From contig CALKEO010000037.1 in NCBI GenBank assembly GCA_938088195.1, positions 1-64,000 of the forward strand: a DNA stretch of 64,000 nt. The letters are read 5' to 3'. This stretch comes from an uncultured Flavobacteriaceae bacterium. Its GTDB lineage: Bacteria > Bacteroidota > Bacteroidia > Flavobacteriales > Flavobacteriaceae. The position numbers and the translations under genes are program-made. The notes beneath the pieces are model-generated. The model saw nothing but the letters and a program-made list of their open reading frames with translations, searched no databases and was not told where the DNA came from. Shown in pieces: positions 61,424-64,000 of this stretch (the first letter of the stretch is position 1; the number at the start of each line of letters is the position of its first letter).

Positions 61424-64000
61424 TTAATTTTTCCTTTAAACTTAAAAAAGTTTCAATTTCTGATTTTACGAAGTTTTGGTCACTTTCCAGATCTTTAAGT
61501 GTTTTTAATATTTTAGTGTATTGAAATAAATTATTAGCAATATTTTCTACATAATCAGATTTTTCATTTTGTTCCATTTGATTAAAAATGAGTAGTCTGT
61601 TTTTCAACTCATTGGAAATATTAATGTAAAGATCTTTGGACAAATCAGACGTTTCATAACTGTATAGATTTTCTAAAAAAGGAATTAATAACGTGTAATA
61701 TTCGTATTTACCATAAAATTCTTCTACATATTCAGTGTTATAAATAAATTCTTCAATAGACTTTCCAATAAAATCAATATTATTGGATTTTAATACGGAT
61801 TCAACCAAAACACGGTACCTTTCGGTATCTGTTACAATATTTTCTGCATACGAATAAATCGAGAATTTAGATTCTTTAGATTTAGATAATGAAGAATAAT
61901 ATTTTAAATTTTGTTGGTATTTTTTTGATAATTGACTAAATAATTCATTGCCTTTTTTGAATTTCCCAAGTTTATAATACGAAGAGATATAGGGCTCTAA
62001 TAAGCTGTAGAAGCCAAAATAACCTAAAGGCATTTTTTCTAAAGATAAATCTAAAATCTCTTCGGCCTTATTGAATTTACCCTCTTCTATAAGTTTTGAT
62101 GAAAGACGATGAAGGTTCCCACGAAAAGAAATGCTATTTTTTCTTGTTTCAGGATCGTGATAAATTTTAGAACTATCCGAGTTTCCCCATTCCCAACTTT
62201 TTACAATCTTATACATTAATTCAGAATCAATTTTACCAAGTTCGTAGGGATTATTTTTTGGTATTTCTGTTTTTATTGGGATTAATTTATAGACTAATCC
62301 GTCCAATTGTAAATATTCTTTCATCCAAATGTATTCGGCATCATTATAACTCCCACCCGTAAAGTATATTGGTCTTTTCCAATCGTTATTAGCAAGAATA
62401 TCAAGCATCAAAATTTGGTTTTTATATAAACCACTAGTGGGAAGATCAATATCAATATAATCTAATATTAAATCATAATCTTGTTTGTTAACTAATCCAC
62501 TTTTTATTACATTTTCTTTATTGACTGGTACTCTAATTTTATTAGTAGGATAAAAAATCATATTTTGAGTAAACTTTGGAACGTTATTTAAATCTGCCCC
62601 ATATTGTTCTAAAAGGTTCTTGTACTTTGTCCTTGGGTGATCACTTCCAACCCAGTCCATAAAATCTTTAATGTCCCACCTTACCGAATCTATCAGACTT
62701 TCGTGTTTTATGTAATCTCTTACTCCGTAAGCATACTGATCATGAATTAATTGAGAGGGGATTGGGCTACTATCATAGGTCTTTTTTTTCATTTGATCTA
62801 TATACCAATCAGTGGCAATTAAACTTGTGTTTATTGTCCTTACATCTGTCCGATAATTTTCAATTTCTTGTGCATACCATAAAGCAAAAGTATCATTGTC
62901 TCCAATGGTAAAAATCATAGGTTCTGACCCTTCATCTATTGAATTTAAATAAGCCTTTGCAAGTGACTGAGCAGTGTACCTATTTGATCTGTCGTGATCA
63001 TCCCAATTTTCAAAAGCCATTAACAAAGGGACTGATAAAGTAATACCAACTATTAACAAGGGATTTATATTTTTATTTATAATTGAGCCAAACTTTTGAT
63101 ACAAAGCCATGATACTAAGTCCAATAAAAATACAGAAAACATAAAAAGATCCAACCAAAGCATAATCTCTTTCTCTAGGTTCGAATATTCGCTCATTTAC
63201 ATAAACTTTCAAAGCTAAACCACTAAAAAGAAACAAAACAGTTACAATCCAAAATAAATTTTTATCCTTTTTAAAAAGAAAATATAAACCTAATATTCCT
63301 AAAATTAATGGGAGAAAATAATATTTGTTCCTTCCTTTATTATTAATAACATCATCTGGAAGTTTAGTTTGAGGCCCTAATCTAATTTCATCAATAAAAT
63401 TAATTCCACTTAACCAATTTCCATTTAATAAGTCATATTTCCATTGAAGATCATTTTGTTTTCCAACAAAGTTCCAAAAAAAATATCTCCAATACATCGA
63501 ACCCATTTGGTATTGTAAAAGGTATTGTATGTTAGAAAAAAGTGAGGGCTTTTCAATATCAAGATAACCGCCATATTGGGTGAGAAATTCATGATAACCC
63601 TGTGAATCAATATCTCCTTGGTTAAAGCTAGATTCAAATTGGTTAATTAATTGAATCAATTTTTTTTCAGAACTATATTCTGGTTTTATTTTAAATGGTA
63701 AATATCCAAAATATTTCATATAATTAGGAGCGTGTTCTGCACTCCACATTCTTGGTAGGAAGCCCACATGATTTGCATTAGAATTTATTTTACCAGATTT
63801 CCATTCGTTTACAACTTTGTATTTATTTGTTTTTAAATCTCTTTCATATTTAGGCTTATCATCTTTGTAGGGATTGTCAGGGTCTTGACCAGCATAAGCA
63901 TCAGAAAACATCGGCCCGTAAAAAATATGAGTGTCGGGATACTGTTCAAGGTTGTAATAGGCCAATAATGCTCTTGCATCGGAGGGTGCATTTTCATTAA
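61416..64000 (-). CDS. DUF2723 (O-mannosyltransferase-like) large membrane protein, 5' end cut by window edge
   Basis: Frame stays open past the called start to the edge (NENAPSDARALLAYYNLEQYPDT); GDNDTFALWYAQE, FTGGSYNDAEYIWMKEYLQLDGLVYKLIP. Confidence 0.88.
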   Translation of the reverse strand, partial: NENAPSDARALLAYYNLEQYPDTHIFYGPMFSDAYAGQDPDNPYKDDKPKYERDLKTNKYKVVNEWKSGKINSNANHVGFLPRMWSAEHAPNYMKYFGYLPFKIKPEYSSEKKLIQLINQFESSFNQGDIDSQGYHEFLTQYGGYLDIEKPSLFSNIQYLLQYQMGSMYWRYFFWNFVGKQNDLQWKYDLLNGNWLSGINFIDEIRLGPQTKLPDDVINNKGRNKYYFLPLILGILGLYFLFKKDKNLFWIVTVLFLFSGLALKVYVNERIFEPRERDYALVGSFYVFCIFIGLSIMALYQKFGSIINKNINPLLIVGITLSVPLLMAFENWDDHDRSNRYTAQSLAKAYLNSIDEGSEPMIFTIGDNDTFALWYAQEIENYRTDVRTINTSLIATDWYIDQMKKKTYDSSPIPSQLIHDQYAYGVRDYIKHESLIDSVRWDIKDFMDWVGSDHPRTKYKNLLEQYGADLNNVPKFTQNMIFYPTNKIRVPVNKENVIKSGLVNKQDYDLILDYIDIDLPTSGLYKNQILMLDILANNDWKRPIYFTGGSYNDAEYIWMKEYLQLDGLVYKLIPIKTEIPKNNPYELGKIDSELMYKIVKSWEWGNSDSSKIYHDPETRKNSISFRGNLHRLSSKLIEEGKFNKAEEILDLSLEKMPLGYFGFYSLLEPYISSYYKLGKFKKGNELFSQLSKKYQQNLKYYSSLSKSKESKFSIYSYAENIVTDTERYRVLVESVLKSNNIDFIGKSIEEFIYNTEYVEEFYGKYEYYTLLIPFLENLYSYETSDLSKDLYINISNELKNRLLIFNQMEQNEKSDYVENIANNLFQYTKILKTLKDLESDQNFVKSEIETFLSLKEKLTN

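Noticed and set aside
1-64000. tRNA/rRNA genes, CRISPR arrays, transposons or complete integrases
   Set aside because: Spacers were scanned by eye and none was recognised; a tRNAscan/Infernal/ISfinder run would be needed to exclude divergent cases.

Overview
AT-rich chromosomal window that looks like a marine Flavobacteriaceae/Bacteroidetes genome, inferred from protein families and from Bacteroidetes-type TAnnTTTG -7 promoter boxes. It is mostly core genome: a suf Fe-S operon (sufA-B-C-D-S-E-T, DUF2480, DUF3078), hflX, thiL, pepP, sdhCAB, glyS, xth, radA, panCD, a glycogen-synthase-like gene plus DUF4270, rpoN, asnS, frr-pyrH-tsf-rpsB, rpsI-rplM, polA, and a DUF2723 protein cut by the right edge. 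The first ~18 kb is more accessory: three serine hydrolases, a sialidase, a LytS/LytTR pair, a sulfatase, a glycosylasparaginase-like enzyme, a multidomain cytochrome-c membrane protein, and a SusC/SusD pair. I saw no tRNA, rRNA, CRISPR array or complete mobile element. The strongest oddity is sdhA. Its ORF carries about 100-110 extra N-terminal residues that resemble the Arm DNA-binding domain of Bacteroidetes tyrosine recombinases, fused in frame to an otherwise intact succinate dehydrogenase flavoprotein, with its own -7 promoter box just upstream. Secondary observations are a PolA with a degraded 3'-5' exonuclease active site, a thioredoxin-like protein without CxxC, a DUF4270 protein with Ca-binding-type repeats, an unannotated 45-aa ORF with a promoter box, and a frameshifted gene remnant. 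All family calls come from reading the sequence; no database search was run.
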